A stretch of DNA of 64,000 nucleotides from Plantago major. Taxonomy: Eukaryota > Streptophyta > Magnoliopsida > Lamiales > Plantaginaceae. Below, in pieces: positions 12,066 through 25,300 of the stretch. The stretch spans positions 18,009,200 to 18,073,199 of the forward strand of contig CM048843.1 in the NCBI GenBank assembly GCA_026545765.1, written 5' to 3'. The position numbers were made by a program, and so were the translations under genes. Under the pieces are notes generated by a model. It saw nothing but the letters and a program-made list of their open reading frames with translations, had not been told where the DNA came from and did no database searches. Numbering within the stretch: position 1 is the stretch's first letter; each line of letters opens with the position of its first letter.

Positions 12066-13011
12066 GATTTATTCATTTATGTTGATGATCTCATCGTCAT
12101 TGGCTCTTCGCCATCTCAAGTTGCAGGTGTCATCTCCCATCTGAAGAAACAATTTGCTGTGAAGGACTTGGGGACACTGTCTTGTTTCCTTGGCGTCGAA
12201 GTTGCTTCATGTAAGGAAGGCCTATTTTTATAACAACATAAGTACACTGTTGACCTTCTTCGTCGTCATCAGATGGATGACGCTAAGTCCGTGAGCACTC
12301 CCATGTATACTAAGACTCCATTAGGGGTTTCTCCACCTACCGATGCCATTGAATATCAATATGCAATTGGCGGCTTGCAATACCTCACCCTGACTCGTCC
12401 CGACATTGGTTTTACTGTTAGCCTTGCTCAATCCATGTCAAATCTGTCGGAACAAGACTGGGCCTCTGTTAAGCGTCTCTTCCGTTACTTAAAGGGCACC
12501 TTACACCGTGGACTCCTCATTTGGAAGTCAACTAGCCTCTTTCTTACAACATTTTCAAATTCCGACTTTGGTGGTAGCTTATTGGATGTGAAATCCACAT
12601 CATCTTATATTGTTTTTCTGGGGCCTAATCCAATCTCGTGGCATTCTCGTAAACAAACAGGCGTCGCTCGTTCTTCGACTGAAGCAAAATATCGATCTCT
12701 GGCAGCTGCTCCGCTGAGGTTTGCTGGATCAAACACCTCTTTTGTGATCTTGGTGTTCTCCCTTGTACTCCACCTCGCCTTCTATGTGATAATATAAGTG
12801 CGACGCGATTAGCTCTGCACCCTATGCTTCACTCCCGTATGAAGCATATTGCAATAGATATACTCACATATAAAGGTATTTTGACGGTGTCCCATGTCAA
12901 TACTTTGGATCAGCTTGTTGACATTTTAACTGAGTCCCTACCGCGATCCCGATTTGAGCTTCTTCGTTCCAAAATTGTCGTTGCCGGTGGAACGTCTATT
13001 TTGCGGGGGCG
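12066..13011 (+). pseudogene. Copia pol relic: reverse transcriptase end and RNase H
   Basis: The frame opens at the reverse transcriptase catalytic motif (YVDDL near 12078) and continues through the connection region and RNase H (SRKQTGVARSSTEA near 12645) to the poly-purine tract. It has a stop where the related element at 53.5 kb has Ser (taa near 12230) and a frame change near 12720. Gag, protease, integrase and the first half of the reverse transcriptase are missing. The protein matches the 53.5-kb element along its length, for example GGLQYLTLTRPDI in both, so both belong to one copia family, probably Ale/Retrofit-like. Confidence 0.85.
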
Positions 13012-13164
13012 CATTAAGGCATCTTGATCTCCCAAAATGTTTTAGAAGATTTATTGTATCTTTTATAATTATTCATTTACCATAATTATAGTTAGGTGAC
13101 TTGTATATATAGGGACTTATGTAAACATCTCAAATCAAGAGAAACACAATTCTACAATTCTATA
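13012..13164 (+). repeat. 3' LTR of the copia relic (153 bp)
   Basis: It follows the tract tttgcgggggcg, as in the element at 53.5 kb, and runs from cattaagg to ttctata. Its length of 153 bp equals that of the two LTRs at 53546 and 57419, and its TATA-like ttgtatatataggg is in the corresponding place. Confidence 0.65.
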
Positions 13165-13523
13165 ATAGGAACATGTTTGGAAAGCATCGAAGACAGTAAG
13201 GATCTTAAAGGATTTAAAGATGGAAGGCAAGATATCTTAAATTAAAGAGGGGATTTTGAGATTTTAAGAGAAGAACTTCGACAAAGCAACAAGATCTATG
13301 AAGTATCTCTTTTGGACGTTCTTGAACATTATAAATATAAGAGATGGTTCATATAGTTTGAAGATATGCAAGTGAAGATCAATTCGACTAAAGTTTATAT
13401 TCATACTCTCACTTGTATTCTAAGTTTAGTTAGACTTTGCTATTGCTTTTTTGCATCGGGTTTTTGATCTCGATAACTTAGATTGTTCTAGGTGAGTGAT
13501 ACTAGAGTAGGTGAAACTATTAT

Positions 13524-13841
13524 TGTAACGACCCGACCACTAATGGGCCGAGCCCCGACCCTTTGGGCCGGTGTGGTTACTCATGGGCAGCTCTCCGGGT
13601 GATATGCTGGCCCCACTGTACCAACACATGTCCCTTCCCGCGCACTTTGTCCTCACTTGTGTGCGAACCGGGAGACTTCCCAGTTGGTCACCGATCCTAA
13701 GATTGCCCCAGAGCAAGCACGCTTAACTCTGGAGTTCTTATAGATGGATTCCCGAAAAGAAAGGTGCACCTTGTTGGTATGAGTAGCGTTCTCGATCCCT
13801 TTAAGCTGTTTTGACTTGACTTGAAAGTTGGGGGCATTACA
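13524..13841 (-). mobile_element. Cassandra solo LTR (TRIM)
   Basis: A 318-bp block with termini tgtaac...attaca is flanked by perfect 5-bp target duplications (attat at 13519-13523 and 13842-13846). Read on the minus strand it starts tgtaatgcccccaac and contains a 5S rRNA-like core, the hallmark of Cassandra elements, whose LTRs carry a polymerase III promoter of 5S origin. Only one LTR is present and no internal domain or second LTR follows, so it is a solo LTR left by recombination. It is inserted in an older LTR-like sequence. Confidence 0.9.
13667..13752 (-). ncRNA. 5S rRNA-like segment inside Cassandra LTR
   Basis: On the minus strand the stretch includes gaactccagagttaagcgtg, then cttaggatcggtgacc and ctgggaagt, which match in order the second half of plant 5S rRNA with its internal promoter region. 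It is not a true ribosomal gene because the first part of 5S rRNA is not recognisable. Confidence 0.85.
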
Positions 13842-14130
13842 ATTATGCTATTTAGTTGTGTGCAATTCAAGCTTTCAATTCATGAAAGTTTGAATCTAGT
13901 TTTTGTAAATCCACTTTTCATTGATAGTGGATATTTTGCCTAAGGCACGATAGGTATATTTATATACCTGCTAAAAGTTATTTTGCTCTCTCAAGTTTAC
14001 ATTCCGCAGTGTTCTCTTTATTGTTTTAGTTTAAGTTACAATACTGTTGGTTCAACATCGATCGTGTTGTGACTAGGTAGAAGTTCAAAGTCCCGGTCCT
14101 TTATTTCTTACACATATTGTTCAACACAAA

Positions 14131-15479
14131 CTTTTCTGCTTTCCAAGTTTATCTGTAGCAGGCCGTACAAAAGAAACTGACCAAGAGTACCTCATCATAG
14201 AAATCTCAAGGTCAGACTAAAAGAGTCACACGAGCAGGATACACATTATATCATTATCATTTTGCACTTTCATATTTGTACCATACTACCATACATTCAA
14301 TTCCATACAAAACAGGTGCTATAGATTCAAGAAACAAAATTACTTACCAATATACTCCCTCCGTCCCATAACAAATGTCACATTATATAACTTGATTGTA
14401 CCAACACTTAAAGTTCAAGACACGTATTATATTCACTTTATATGAGCACATAGATACTACGACAATCTAAAAACAACAAATCAAGCCACTTTGTGTTTAT
14501 AAGTATTGTCTGATGCACAATATTTTCTACTTCCCAAAAGTCAGTAGGCAATGAGCAGCAACAGGTGTGCGCCAGAGACAAACTTTAAGGTTACATGGCA
14601 AGCGCTTCGACCATACCAAGTTCCAATCCTTTTTCACGCTCTGACTTGTCTCTCCTCTCCTCATTCAATTTTCGATTTAAGCCACCAACGAGACACACAT
14701 TACATAAATCTTGACACACATGATGTCTTAAACTAATAAAGATCCCATGATATGGCATTGTATAAAAGATGAACTACATGCCTACATCACTCACACATAT
14801 ATCTGAACATAAACAAAGTAGAGAAAAGAGATTGTTTGACGGGCAAACATGTGTAGTACAAGCAAAACCAACCTGTTTTTTTAGCACACCCGGAACTAAC
14901 TACGTGACTTGTTCGCACTTACACACCGTGCATAAAATGCAATTGGAGTAATATGCACCACACTCAAACTATAATTCGGAGAAGAAGACTCCTCTCAGGC
15001 ATTTCACTGAACAACTTCCGTGCACACTATATATATAGTTGTACATTTGATTACAAAAATTGCACATAGATGTCCATAATCCGATTAATGTAATTCTATT
15101 ATGGAATTTATTATTTTAATCTAAGACAATAAAAAATTAAGTTAATTTTTTCAAAAAAATTCTAGCATATAATAGGATGTGACCTCAAAAAAATTCCTTT
15201 TGTAAGTTTATAAATGTAGGAGTTACTTCAAATTCATTAAAAGATTGTTTTTCACTATACCTTTTTCTTATTTTTATTTGTAAATTTGTCAAAAAAATAC
15301 ATTATGGTAATTTAAAATTGACTTTCTGACATAAGAGTTCGAACCCTTAACATAATAATGTTACCGATTTATACTTGTACATAAAATAATTGCAAAAATG
15401 GTTAAACTATATGAGATTCAACACCAGTATACCACCATCATATCATATGTTAAACATGCTGCATTAACTAATGATTAAT
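14131..15479. other. Intergenic, with truncated Stowaway-like MITE end
   Basis: The stretch is AT-rich and has no convincing gene. At 14353 a TA dinucleotide is followed by ctccctccgtccc, the terminal inverted repeat typical of Stowaway (Tc1/mariner) MITEs, but I find no matching right end, so only one terminus remains. Confidence 0.5.
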
Positions 15480-16200
15480 CGGGATTTAGTAATGATATGA
15501 GTAAATAAGTCCGACCCTATTTGACCAAGTCAAGAGGGTCTTCATTCAACAAGAGAAGGGATGTTTCCCCTTAAGAACATTCGGATCTTACTATTGTCAA
15601 AGTAAAGGAAGGTTCCCTTCAGAGGTTCCGACCTTCGGAGGTTTCCCGCTAGAGACATTTGGACCTTACTACTGTCAAGCAAAGAGAGGTTTCCCTATAA
15701 AGATCCCGACCTTAGGAAAGGGAAACTTAATATAACTTTTCACCTACAAGTTAAGGAACCGATCCTAGGGAACCCGACCCTGGAAATCCCGACCTCACTT
15801 GGTGAAGAGGCTCTGACGCGTGACCTTCAAGCGCCACCATGATCCAACATCCACGCGTCATGATCTGATTGGGCCGGCGTCCACGTGTCATGATTTGATT
15901 GGACATACACATGTATCTTGGACCATCTCCTATAAATAGGAGGCCATATCCCTCATTTGAAGGTAAGTATTCACTTACAATATTTCTCTTTCTACAAATC
16001 TAAATTGAGAGGCCCAAACTTGACTCGGTCATCCTCCTCAATACGTTAAATCTAAAGTCCGGTTTGTTTGAGGCAAACCGGCCTAAAAAGGTCTAACCAC
16101 ATACCTCTTATTTAAGGTTTCCCTAATGAAGTTGAACAAGGAGGTTTTTTAGCAAGGTTCACGAGGCATAACACTTGGACTGTTTTGGGCATAACCGTTT
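15480..16200 (+). repeat. Putative solo LTR or TRIM upstream of the SUMO protease gene
   Basis: This GC-richer block has LTR-like layout: repeated modules in the first part, a TATA box (tataaatagg at 15931), then a leader-like region. Two imperfect direct duplications stand out. A unit of about 70 bp occurs at 15565-15634 and 15641-15713, and a unit of about 30 bp begins near 15850 and 15879, the second copy containing a G-box core (cacgtg). The start codon of the next gene lies about 450 bp downstream of the TATA box. Edges and family are not proven. Confidence 0.4.
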
Positions 16201-16387
16201 TTATAGAAGATCAAGTAACAATATGAAAAGATTTGTTAACTTGTATATATACTTACAAATAAAATGAACATTAATCTTCCTCTTTACCAATATCAATCAA
16301 TAAAATTAAAAACCCGTCTCTCCGATTACCTCTTGAGCACAACTCACATTCAACCAAATTTCACCGCTCGATCAACACCCAACAACA

Positions 16388-19300
16388 ATGACGAAGAAGA
16401 GAAGAAAGTCCAAACGCGACTCTCACTCTCACCACGACAGAACTCACGGCGATGGTAACAGCAATTTCTCCGCCTTCGATTTCACTGACGAGGGCGTCGA
16501 GGAGAAGTCCCAGGAAGCCCTCTCTAAATACTTTAAAAAAAACCCTAAGAGGCCTTTCAACTTTCAATCGGTTGACAAATACACTTTCCTCAACTTCTGT
16601 AAGTCTCTCTCAACACACACATTTACCATGATTTCCTGTCTAATTATACCATTAATGTATGTTGAATGGACCGATTGGAGAGCTTAGCATTTTTGTTGAG
16701 CCATTTGGAAATGATATTTTGCTTTTTTGTTCATGTGAAGTACTTATGTGAATTGTGAAGTTCAAATATGGACGATACTGGAAGTTTAGGTTGCGTAGTA
16801 TGCGTATTCTGAAAGAGGATATGTGATAAACTAGCAATAGTGAACTCATGCTGCCCGTGATAGATGTTAGTACTTGTTTTCTGTTTTTTTCCGGATTAAG
16901 TATACACAGGACATTGATTGTATTGCGATTAGGCTGGGTAAGTTGGAGTTTGGTGCTGTAAGTGAAATCTAGATATTAAAATGGCTGTGCATGATAGCTT
17001 GTCTTATTATTCATGAATTAGTTTCTGCTCTGTCCCTTCTCTATCCTTCATAATTTGTTTTTCTCTTGGAGAGGATTACCTCTCAGAATCTTATTAAAAT
17101 CTGCCATCAGGATTCCCAACTTTCAACTTTCAAATAAGGTGTTTCTCTGCCCCCTGTCCTACCCTACCCTAATCCAACTCTTTTGTTTTTTTTTTGTGAT
17201 ACGAGACCTTGAACTTCCTCTGAGGCATAAATGAATCCAGTGGATACCTAAAGAACATGTAAAACTTTGGCATTAAGGCCTTTCCCTGTTTTATTTTTAC
17301 TAGATTATTTTATCTGTATAATTTGGGTTTTATTTTGTCATTGTTTTTTTTTGTCAAATTTCAAATGAAACATAGAATCCTTTCTTGATAATGGATTACA
17401 GAGAAAAATGCTTACTGCTTAGCTATCTCAGTTTCTTTTTTGGAATGCTTGTTTCCTTACGGGCATGGATGCTTTCAGAGGTTTTGCGTGTACTTTCTGA
17501 AAACTTCATTTTTAATATGTCTATTCTTATGTTATCTGTATGTTATTAACTCAAGGGCTTGGTATGCATGACAAATCTAATGTCTTCTGTGAATATATCT
17601 TCCAGTTACACGGGGAAGCACGACCCCAAAAATTGATTCAAGGAACGAGGCAATAGATGTTGATGTTAGTGACAATTTTCTGGGCGACAGAAGGCATGAT
17701 GTGGCAGAATCTCCTGGTTCTATGATGAAATCGTTGTCGATTTCTCTAAATGCTCATGATGTTGCATGCTCTTCCACTGGAAATACAGGAATTCGCAACA
17801 CTGAGAAGAAACATGTAAATAGATTAAATAGTGTTTTACCTTTCCTAGTATCCATATAATGTATTTAAATATTATATCAGGTTATTCACAGCAAACTTTT
17901 TTTTGTTTATTTTGCTCAATACTAAACCTTTTCATGCGTTGTGATTGTAGTATTTTATGATTCATCGATTTTTCACATTGGCAGAAACATGTACTTCATT
18001 TAGAATCTGATGATGATGATATAATAGACCTGCAAGCATCAACTCATCTTGATATTGCTGATGACCAAGGTATTCTATCCTTACACATATAATTTTGAGC
18101 TGTAATTTTGGTTTGTTTTATTCAATTTCATGACCAAGCCTGACCTTTGTGTGTTTTTTGGCTCCTTTTCAGGTTCATTAGAAAACGTATCGGCACCACA
18201 CGGATCTGATGTAAGTAATTATGTGAGAATTTCAATGCAATTGACATACTTCCTCTATTTTTAATACTTGATGCTTTAGCAAACTGTAACTTATTGGAAA
18301 TATCTGAAGTTCTAGGTATTTTTTGCTATTAATCCATTCTTACTGACCACTACTTGTCCCTGTTAAGGGTGCCATATATTTCACTTTTTAACTAGCTCCG
18401 TATACCTAATAGGAATAGTAGTGGAAAAAGTAAATCACCTTAATAAGTGTGCAAGTAGCTTAAACATTAAGTAACAAAAATAGTAGGTAATGTAAGATAA
18501 ATTATATCAAGGCTTAAAGGAACTGAAAAATTGGAAATACTACTAAATTTGAATTTTAAAGATAACTCCTTGAGACATTTTGCATGATATTGTTCAGAAC
18601 TTCAGATACTATACATTACTGGTTAATATGTTATCTTATTCTCCCTCCTTTATTGCAGTCGACATGGAGGAATCAAATTGATCTCATTGTTTCTTTTTTA
18701 TGTTTAGTTTTATTTATTATCTTCTTTTTTTTTCTGCAGGAAGCAGTGGTGGTGGTTTCTCCCATGTATGTTAAATTCGGGAAAGTTTATTATACAAATT
18801 GCTGTTTAACCTTTTCTAGTAGTTGCATCGAATTGGAGGGATCACCACTTCATGAAAGGAAAAGGCCCCATCATCTTGACTGGCCGACCTTTGACATTGT
18901 CAGAATTGAGCATCAGCCATCTGAAAGTGTGAGTGCCGTAAAATTATCTGTCTCAGTTTTGCGTGTTCCTCTCTGGTGAAAACAAAGAAGTGCTCTTAAC
19001 AACTTAAACACTCGTCTTCATATAGGTTAAAGCAAATGTTCTGAACTTTCACTTCAGAATCCAGGACACAAATTTGGATGAGACCTGTAACAGAAATTCA
19101 GGTTTGTGGAATATTATCTCATCCTATTTAGTTTTTATTCCCACATGAAAGTTTTGTCTCCTTGAGCCAATTATCAAGGTAAAATTTGAAAATTCCCTTG
19201 CATTTAACATTTTTCATACTTATTCCTTCTGAAACAGATTTATAATCTTCCTCACTATATGTAGGTATTATGGTTCTAGAATTTGTTATTGACGAAAATC

Positions 19301-22300
19301 AGTGGTACAAGAAACAGAACGACATTAAATCATTGGATGTGAAATATGAAGCTGCCTGGGAAACCATTATAAGGTGGATTACTTTTTGTCTGATTGGTTT
19401 ATTAGAATGATACAGTGCTGAAGCATTTTCATTTTATAAAGATGCCAAAAAATGGGTGAAAGTGATATAAGCAGCTAGCTAAAATGAGCTGTTCACGGGT
19501 TCTTATAATCCCCCTCCGAGTCTTATTATTCAATGTAAATCCTCTTTATTAAGCAAAAGCATCTAGCTAAAATGATTTCATACTTTAAAGAAGTACTCAA
19601 GAATGGGCGAAGGTGACCAGCCACTGGGGATAGAAGGAATGCAAGAAAACTTTAGCTGCTACTTTGTACCCACACCAAAGAGTTGCCTGATAAGTTGACA
19701 CTGATCCTTGATGATATTCTAAGATATCACTACTACACAATGCTCATGCCATTATTACCTTGTCCAGTGCCTCCTTAGTAGTTAGTATAATACAGCTCAT
19801 TTCAATTGATATTGGTTTTTAATTTGAGTTTTTGGTTTCCGAAAGTTCCTTGAGATTGTGTGAAGTTGAAAATATGTTGGTGATGTTTATTTGGAGATGT
19901 TGAGATATCATTCTGAAAGTATCTCGATTGGTTTGTGTTAGGTATCCTAGCAAAAGATGCACCTGAGTCCCAAAGTATTTTCCTGGAGAAGTCCCAGATT
20001 GAGAAATTAGTACTATAACTTGTAATTAGCTTAATTAGTTATATGTTCGTCGAAATTATCACATTAGAGACAGACGGCTGATCAACAATTTATTTGGTTA
20101 CTTTAATTTGAAATGAAATGGGCAATATGGATGAATATTTGTGAGGGTAGTTAACTTCTTCAGTTATGTGCAATTTAAAACAGTTTATTGTTGGAGAAAA
20201 AAATAAAAAGGGGAGAAATTATACTTTGGTCTGTCAACTACCCTGTTCATTTTCATTTTAAATATATAGTATAGATATTGAGTGACAGATGGACATGCAT
20301 GGCGTTTTGGGGCTATTGCTATTAAATGGAAAGACTAAAAACTAACATAAACTCTGCAGTAGATACCTTATATTGTTTTAAATGGGATATTTTTATTTTT
20401 CAAAGCACTTGATAATACCGCTAACCATGACAACTTTTGCTATGCCACTTCCTTTTCCATTTGTTAAATGTTTGTCATTTGAATTTCAGTGAATGTAGTT
20501 CAAGTGAGCTCTTTGATGATATAGTATATCCAGAAGGGGATCCTGATTCTATCTTAGTAAGCAGTAGAGATGTTGAGCTATTAAGACCAATGGCATTCCT
20601 CAATGATACTATCATTGACTTTTATATCAAGTAAGATATCAAAATTCAGTTCATCAGTAGGTGTATTTTGTTGAATTCGTTCAATTGATATATTTCTAAC
20701 GCACTTCAAAATTTGTGGCTGGCTAGCACAGATATCTTGTAACCAATACCAGACCTGAGGTGCGGCACAAGTTCCACTTTTTCAACACTTTTTTCTTCCG
20801 GAAGTTTGCTGACATGGACCAAAGTACATCCAGAGCTTGGGATGGGAGAAAAGCTTTTCAACGCGTTCGTAAATGGACAAAAAACATAGAGCTGTTTGAT
20901 AAGGATTTCATATTCATACCTGTAAATTTCAGGTAATAAATGCGTAATTTTTGTTGCAAATTCTTTAGATTTTAAAATCACTTTTGTCCTTATTTATTTT
21001 GCATATCTATATCACAGCCTCCATTGGAGTTTGATTGTTATCTGCCATCCTGGGAAATTGGCTAATTTAAAAGGCATGTCTACTCGAACCATCTTTTACT
21101 GTTTGCATACTAAGTCGTGCTAATTGTTTCTGTTCAAACTTTGGTGTTTCCCTGAACAGACAATGATGTGGTTGATTTATCTATTTGCCCGTGCATCTTA
21201 CACATGGATTCTATCAGAGGAAGTCATAGAGGGCTTGAGAAACGTATTCGTAGGTAGGTTCTTTGTTGTTGATGTTCATGAGATCTCATGACTCACAGAA
21301 GCAAATAATATTCTTCTTCCCGCCACTATTGTACTGTTACCTAGATATACTCAGATTTTTCACCTTGGCGAAATTACTTTCTGGTCACTGTTACTCACAA
21401 AAGAAAATAAGAACCCCTAGAGTAGTCTCTGTATGATTAGGTTTTTACTGTTTTAATACTAAACTGACCCTGAGGTCTGCACCCAGGCCAAATCACTTTC
21501 TGTTAGCACGTATGCAAGTTGAGACCTTGCAATGTCCTATTTTTTGGGTACACTGGTAAGAAAAAAATGTTCATGCATTTTGGTGTCCTGAAGCCTTTAT
21601 GTGAAATATCTCTTCATGAAACCACTTGTCGTTGTAAAATATCTAGACTTCTAGGGGTAGAGAGTTGCAAATTGCAATTATAGTGGACCTAAAACACTGA
21701 ATTCCAGCTTCCGTATAACTTAGTCCTATTGAACTTATGAAGTCCTTGAACATTTTTGAAATATGTAATTTTGCAATTTTTAGGTAATTGTAGTTGTTAT
21801 GGGGAGGAACCAGCACCTTATTCCCTTTTATGTTTGTTAGATGGAATGTCAGTCGCAAGCAAGCAAGTTTCTTGCGACCCCAGAAGGATTTAGGATAAGT
21901 TTTTGCGCAGTGAATGAATGCCTTGCTCTTAGTGTAGGAAGTGCTCTAAATCCATCATGTCAACATGCCTTGCACATTATCACATATACGTAAATTGAAT
22001 GACATTAAATGCACTTGTTCACTGAGGAAGATGAACCAAGGATGTATCCTATCCACGTGCGACCACCTCTGGACAGCGTTCTCACAGCCCTATCAACCTT
22101 CAAACTGAAAGCTAATCTTGTGCATAATACAATGGACCAAATGAGAGAGTATTTCGATCAATATCGATTGAGTTATGCCCTTTTCGTTTTGTTGAGAAAA
22201 ATGCCTACGAGATTTTTGTCTAAGGATGAAGAAGCAAGTGTGTTGGTTGTGGTCTTGTGGAGGATAAAGGTTAAAACTCCTTTTAGCCTCTCACATCCAC

Positions 22301-25300
22301 TAATGAGTGGGTTAGCAAGGTCTAACCATAAGGAGTCAAACTGAGAATCTAACAGAGTTCCGTTTTCTATTTCGGTCTAGGCCGCTTGGGCTCGGCGTAC
22401 CGACTCCTTGTTTCTGACACTTAGTCAGCAGGCAAATATGATTTCATATCTCTTTTCTGGTGCAGTCATCAATCCTTTCTCCTGCTGCATATGTTAATCA
22501 TCTGATCAGTGATCACCTTTCCCTGGACTAATCTATCAATTATCTGCGCTTTCAACATATTCTTTCTTCATCCATACACTTGTGGATTTCACTTAGTGTT
22601 AAAGATCAAGCGGTAAGACCAAAAAAAGTTAGTTTACTCCTGTTGTCATATTTATGCATATTGTTGGCCTGGCCTTGTTGCCACACCCTACCCCTACTCC
22701 GCCCATATCCATTTATGGTATATGCTTGCTTTTGTAGCGAATAATACCAGGATCGTAGTAACTTATTTTACTTTGGTTACCCTTATGTGCAGTTATTTAT
22801 GTGAAGAATGGAGAGAGCGTCATGGCGAACAAGATGCAAATAAGTTCATGAGTTTACGTTTTGATGCCATTCAGGTTACTCCCACCCTCATACCCCGTGT
22901 GTGTTAAATTCAACAATTAACCAAACAACGTCCATGGGGAGCTGGGTATTGGAACTTGTTTTTGCCAAGAACCGGTAAATTCACAATTAGATGTATCTAA
23001 CATGAAATCACCTCTGCATATTATGTGAGGATCTTTCCTATCTTGTGTTTTCTTTAGGTGAGTTATCATAGCAGACGTGTAAATTTACTATCCTGAGTGT
23101 GGAAGTTCTTTAAAGTAAAATTCCTTCATGGATGTCTCATTATGTCCTTAATCATAATTTGATTGCTTAATACTAGCACTATATTTTATCATGATTCGTG
23201 AGATTTGTTGCAGTGCTATATTTTAATCTTCCATCTCCATTTCCTGTTTCAGCTGCCGCAGCAGGAAAACTTGTCCGACTGTGGCCTTTTCTTGCTTCAT
23301 TATGCAGAACTTTTTCTGGAGCATACTACGAATTTGAGCAACACACAATATTCTGACTTCGTATGTTGTTATCTCTCATACTTCAGTTTGATTACAATTC
23401 TGCACCCACTTTTGCTTTTAGTTTAAACTGTGGTTTCAGTAGTACTTTTTGCACACGGTGTGCTTTTGCAATTAATTTTCCAGAACCTAAGGTTAATATG
23501 ATGTTTAATATGTGGTGTACTTGATTATCTTTGTTGTCTTTGACCAATTTTTGCTCTACAGCTTAATGAAGCTTGGTTTCTGCCTGCTGAGGTATCCTTA
23601 AAAAAGCGTGGCCACATTAGAAAGCTGCTTAGCAGCCTAGCTAAAGAGCAGGCCACGGAAGATCCTCAAGTCGCCAGTAAGGAAAAATATAGTTCAACCC
23701 TAATGAATGAGGGAGATAGTAGTGTTGAAATTGTGAACTGGAGACATGTGAAAGAAACATGTGATGATATGAAGTTCAATTCTGGCATTGATGATAAAAT
23801 TGAAAGGCAGCAATCATTTGATGACATGCTTGAACCAGAAAATGGCCGTCAGCCTGTTAATGACGAAAGTCCTCGTCAATCTGAGCAGCTATTGCCGATT
23901 AATCAACCCAGTGCCATGAGGATGCCAATGGAGGTAATCCCTTGTTGATCTTCATGTGCTTTTCATTCACCGAAAATTCTGATATCGTATCTTTTCTTTC
24001 AGTTTCATGTACCTCAAAGTTATTTATTTATGTATATTATAGTTCTCCTTTTCCCCAACCACTCAATCCTAAGTCCTAACATCCCCTCCCCGGTCGTGTG
24101 TGTGTACCCATTAACCAATTCTTTTGACATTCAAGGGATTCGATCCTACGCCTTGCCAATGGAAGCTGAACATATTCACAAACTTGAGGGTATATTCAAG
24201 TCCATAGACTATAAGATGCACGGTGCATCTATTATAATGAACAATATATGGAAATGAGTTGTTTTGAGAATGTTTGCTACAGATAGCTGAAACTGCTTTT
24301 TGATTATACTAGAACATAATGGATGCGGTAGCCGTGTACAAAATATAAACTTAGATCTTAGTAATAATTAGAATGCATGATATAAATTCAGTTTAAGACT
24401 TCAAGTTCAAATGTTGGTTAGTTATGAATTGGTGATAGTTGACGTGTTATTGATAGTCTTTTTTTTTTTGTGATGCTATTTAGGGATTAAATTATTAGTG
24501 GGGTTAAATTGAAATTTGGTTGAATGGGTTAACTAGTACGTGTGAGCCATCAGCCATCTCCTTTTCATTATTTTTTCCTTTTATTTTTGTTTCGTTTCTC
24601 TATTTTAGGCTGTGTCAAAATTAAATCAATTGGTGTGACAAGTAACAAGTAACAACTACCTCGGAGAAGTTTCCTTTTAGATAGTAAATAGGGCTTTTCT
24701 ATTCTCAGGTCGGCTCCGTACCGACCTAAACGTAGGTCTTCATTAGATGTTCGCCACGTAGCATTCAATTTAATCTCATCCATCCGTTTTAGTTCAAAAA
24801 GTCATTTCTCAATAATTTTGGGTACAACTGATTATAATTTATTTTTTTAATAATTAAAAATTCAAAAAAATGCAAATTGACTATAATACCCTTATATAAT
24901 AAATATTTTCAATATTATAAAATTAATCATACAACCTTTATTATATTAATAAACAAAATTAACAATAATTGCAATCCATCCTCTCAAACATATACTGTGC
25001 AATTTTGATAACAATAATTAATTAACCAGTTAATTAACATGAACATCAACTTCGATGGACAATGAGAGGAGTAAAAATTGGACGAAAAGAAAGAACTCCC
25101 CAATTATTTGCTCCCAGCAGCTTATGGCTTAATGATTTAAGGCATTAATATAGAGAAAGTAGACTATAATTCACCAACTTTTCCACTCGACTAAATTCCC
25201 GAAACTCCCATTTGATTTCAATAAAGCTCAGCTTCTCCAACTTCTCAGCAAAAAGAGAGATGGAGCCAGAGACCTCAAACCTTAAGACCTCCAGACCTTC

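Larger units (their letters stand above)
11913..14130 (+). repeat. Old copia-type LTR split by two younger insertions
   Basis: Sequence with LTR character begins after a purine-rich run (tgaaagtgcaag near 11913), is interrupted by a copia relic (12066-13164), resumes with a TATA-like motif (ttataaatataag near 13330), is interrupted again by a Cassandra LTR (13524-13841) and continues to about 14130. That these flanks are one LTR is inference; no second copy is in the window to prove the ends. Confidence 0.35.

Noticed and set aside
13667..13752. Genuine 5S rRNA gene
   Set aside because: Only the second half matches, and it sits within a Cassandra LTR with target duplications.
22009..22344. 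111-residue open frame in the SUMO protease gene
   Set aside because: It lies in intron 11, has no family features and is not needed to join the neighbouring exons.
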